Shown here: positions 6,011 through 7,280 of the stretch, in pieces
How positions within the stretch are numbered: position 1 is the stretch's first letter
Layout: each line of letters opens with the position of its first letter
Source: Methylopumilus sp036567085
Lineage (GTDB): Bacteria; Pseudomonadota; Gammaproteobacteria; Burkholderiales; Methylophilaceae
Assembly (NCBI GenBank): GCA_036567085.1
Contig: DATCVG010000013.1
Location: 1 to 7,280, forward strand
DNA: 7,280 nucleotides
Direction of reading: 5' to 3'
Program-made: the position numbers and the translations under genes
Notes under the pieces: model-generated
What the model saw: only the letters and a program-made list of their open reading frames with translations
Database searches by the model: none
What the model was told of the DNA's origin: nothing

Positions 6011-7222
6011 ATGGCAAAAAATCCCGAACAAAATAATAACCAAGATCAAGGACCTCCTGATTTAGATGAGCTCCTGAATGACTTGGGTAAAAAAATAGGC
6101 CGACTTTTTGGCAGAAAAGAAAGCACACAAAAAAATTCTAGGCCGAATAATGAAAGCTCACAATCCAAAACGCCGCAAGATCAATTACCGGTGACAACAA
6201 TTGTGCTGATTATTGCCTTAATATGGGCTGCAACTGGATTCTATATTGTCGATCAGGGCTCTCGCGGTGTAGTACTTAGGTTTGGAAAAAATACAGAAGT
6301 GACGATGCCAGGACCGAGATGGCATATTCCTTTTCCTGTTGAATCAGTAGAAGTTGTTAATTTAGAACAGGTTCGAACGCTTGAGGTGGGTTATCGCTCG
6401 TCCGGTAATAGTGTTGCAAGATCTAAAGAGCTCAGAGAATCATTGATGCTCACCGATGATGAGAATATTATTGATCTTCAATTCGCCGTGCAATATAACC
6501 TTAAATCAGCTGAAAATTTTCTATTCAATAATCGTTCCGCAGACGCCTCAGTGAGAGGAGCTGCTGAAAGTGCAATTCGAGAAATCGTGGGTAAAAGCAA
6601 AATGGATTTTGCTTTGTATGAAGGTCGTGAAGAGATTGCTGTGAAAGCTAAAAAATTAATGCAAGAAATATTGGATCGTTATGACACGGGCATTAATGTA
6701 ACGAGCGTGACTATGCAAAATGCGCAACCACCAGAACAGGTGCAAGCTTCATTTGACGATGCAGTGAAAGCAAAGCAAGATCTAGAGCGTCAAAAAAATG
6801 AAGGTCAAGCTTATGCTAACGATATTATTCCAAAAGCGAAGGGTGCAGCATCCAGATTAACGTCTGAAGCACAGGGCTATCGCGTGAAAGTTGAAAGTGA
6901 AGCTAAAGGTAATGCGAGTCGTTTTGAACAAATATTGACGCAATATAATCGCGCACCTGAAGTGATGCGAGACCGTATCTATATCGAAGCACAGGAACAA
7001 ATCTTATCGAATATTTCTAAAGTGATTGTGGATCAAAAAAATTCAAATAGTCTTTTGTACCTACCCTTAGATAAATTGATTCAGCAAACGTCACCAGGTT
7101 CTAAAGAGAATATATCTTCCACAATCAATGTTTCGCCGCAACTGGATATGAATCAAACATCTCTTCAAAATCTAGAAAGATCGAGAGACGCATTTAAATC
7201 AAGAGAGCGTGAAGTAAGGTAA
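6011..7222 (+). CDS. hflK: FtsH protease modulator HflK (SPFH-domain membrane protein)
   Basis: HflK forms with HflC a large membrane-anchored periplasmic cage around the FtsH AAA+ protease and restrains its attack on membrane proteins. The protein has 403 residues. The cytoplasmic N-terminus (1-60) is polar and low in complexity, with the family segment GPPDLDELLNDL (14-25) and GRLFGRK. One membrane anchor lies at about 61-80. The SPFH/Band 7 domain begins with DQGSRGVVLRFGK (81-93), then MLTDDENIIDLQFAVQY (146-162, read in two parts: MLTDDEN and DLQFAVQY) and RGAAESAIREIVGK (182-195). An Ala/Glu/Lys-rich helical stretch follows at about 243-310, and the end is NLERSRDAFKSREREVR, similar to other betaproteobacterial HflK tails. 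It starts 13 nt after the hflX stop without a strong Shine-Dalgarno and precedes hflC by 5 nt, so HflK and HflC are very likely co-expressed. Confidence 0.95.
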   Translation: MAKNPEQNNNQDQGPPDLDELLNDLGKKIGRLFGRKESTQKNSRPNNESSQSKTPQDQLPVTTIVLIIALIWAATGFYIVDQGSRGVVLRFGKNTEVTMPGPRWHIPFPVESVEVVNLEQVRTLEVGYRSSGNSVARSKELRESLMLTDDENIIDLQFAVQYNLKSAENFLFNNRSADASVRGAAESAIREIVGKSKMDFALYEGREEIAVKAKKLMQEILDRYDTGINVTSVTMQNAQPPEQVQASFDDAVKAKQDLERQKNEGQAYANDIIPKAKGAASRLTSEAQGYRVKVESEAKGNASRFEQILTQYNRAPEVMRDRIYIEAQEQILSNISKVIVDQKNSNSLLYLPLDKLIQQTSPGSKENISSTINVSPQLDMNQTSLQNLERSRDAFKSREREVR

Positions 7223-7227
7223 TCATT

Positions 7228-7280
7228 ATGAAAAAAATAACGTATGTAGTAGTTGTTTTTTTAATCGCAATCATGATGCT
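7228..7280 (+). CDS. hflC: HflC, N-terminal start only (3' end outside window)
   Basis: Seventeen full codons are present: MKKITYVVVVFLIAIMM, a short basic start followed by a hydrophobic stretch, as expected for the N-terminal membrane anchor of HflC, partner of HflK. The ribosome binding sequence AAGG at 7216-7219 lies 8 nt before the ATG, and the gap to the hflK stop is 5 nt. Identity rests mainly on position after hflK, since the SPFH domain is beyond the window. Confidence 0.82.
   Translation, partial: MKKITYVVVVFLIAIMM

Overview
This window is a dense, all plus-strand housekeeping segment from an AT-rich bacterial chromosome, most probably a betaproteobacterium. The evidence is the beta-type order hfq-hflX-hflK-hflC, a GltX whose zinc-site region has the non-zinc form I associate with betaproteobacteria (C-F-S and YDGKWRPEPG), a beta-like Hfq core (LRKEHVPVSIYL) and an HflK ending in SREREVR. 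The low GC, short or overlapping gene junctions and minimal intergenic DNA suggest a streamlined genome, for example a freshwater or marine Methylophilaceae relative. That last step is inference and cannot be proven from the window.

Layout: (1) 1-291, the 3' end of rluD (23S rRNA pseudouridine synthase), ending in a strongly acidic tail. (2) 284-1018, pgeF, overlapping rluD by 8 nt. (3) 1019-1079, the only intergenic gap above 20 nt, with a good -10 box and a 9-nt direct repeat. (4) 1080-1877, a ZIP-family metal transporter with a His-rich loop. (5) 1877-3196, rimO (ribosomal protein S12 methylthiotransferase), joined to the transporter by a TAATG overlap. (6) 3209-4600, gltX. (7) 4619-4855, hfq. 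(8) 4855-5997, hflX, again joined by TAATG. (9) 6011-7222, hflK. (10) 7228 to the window end, the first codons of hflC.

The spacing from the ZIP gene to hflC (overlap 1, gap 12, gap 18, overlap 1, gap 13, gap 5 nt) allows one long transcript, with a possible secondary promoter just before hfq. The theme is translation and its quality control: rRNA pseudouridylation (RluD), S12 modification (RimO), tRNA charging (GltX), sRNA-based control (Hfq), ribosome splitting (HflX), and membrane protease control (HflK/HflC with FtsH). The metal importer next to the Fe-S enzyme RimO is the least expected neighbour.

I found no mobile element, CRISPR array, RNA gene or minus-strand gene, and nothing that amounts to a new biological system. 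The points worth a second look are residue-level departures from family motifs, the two TAATG junctions, the 61-nt regulatory gap and the gltX-hfq junction.
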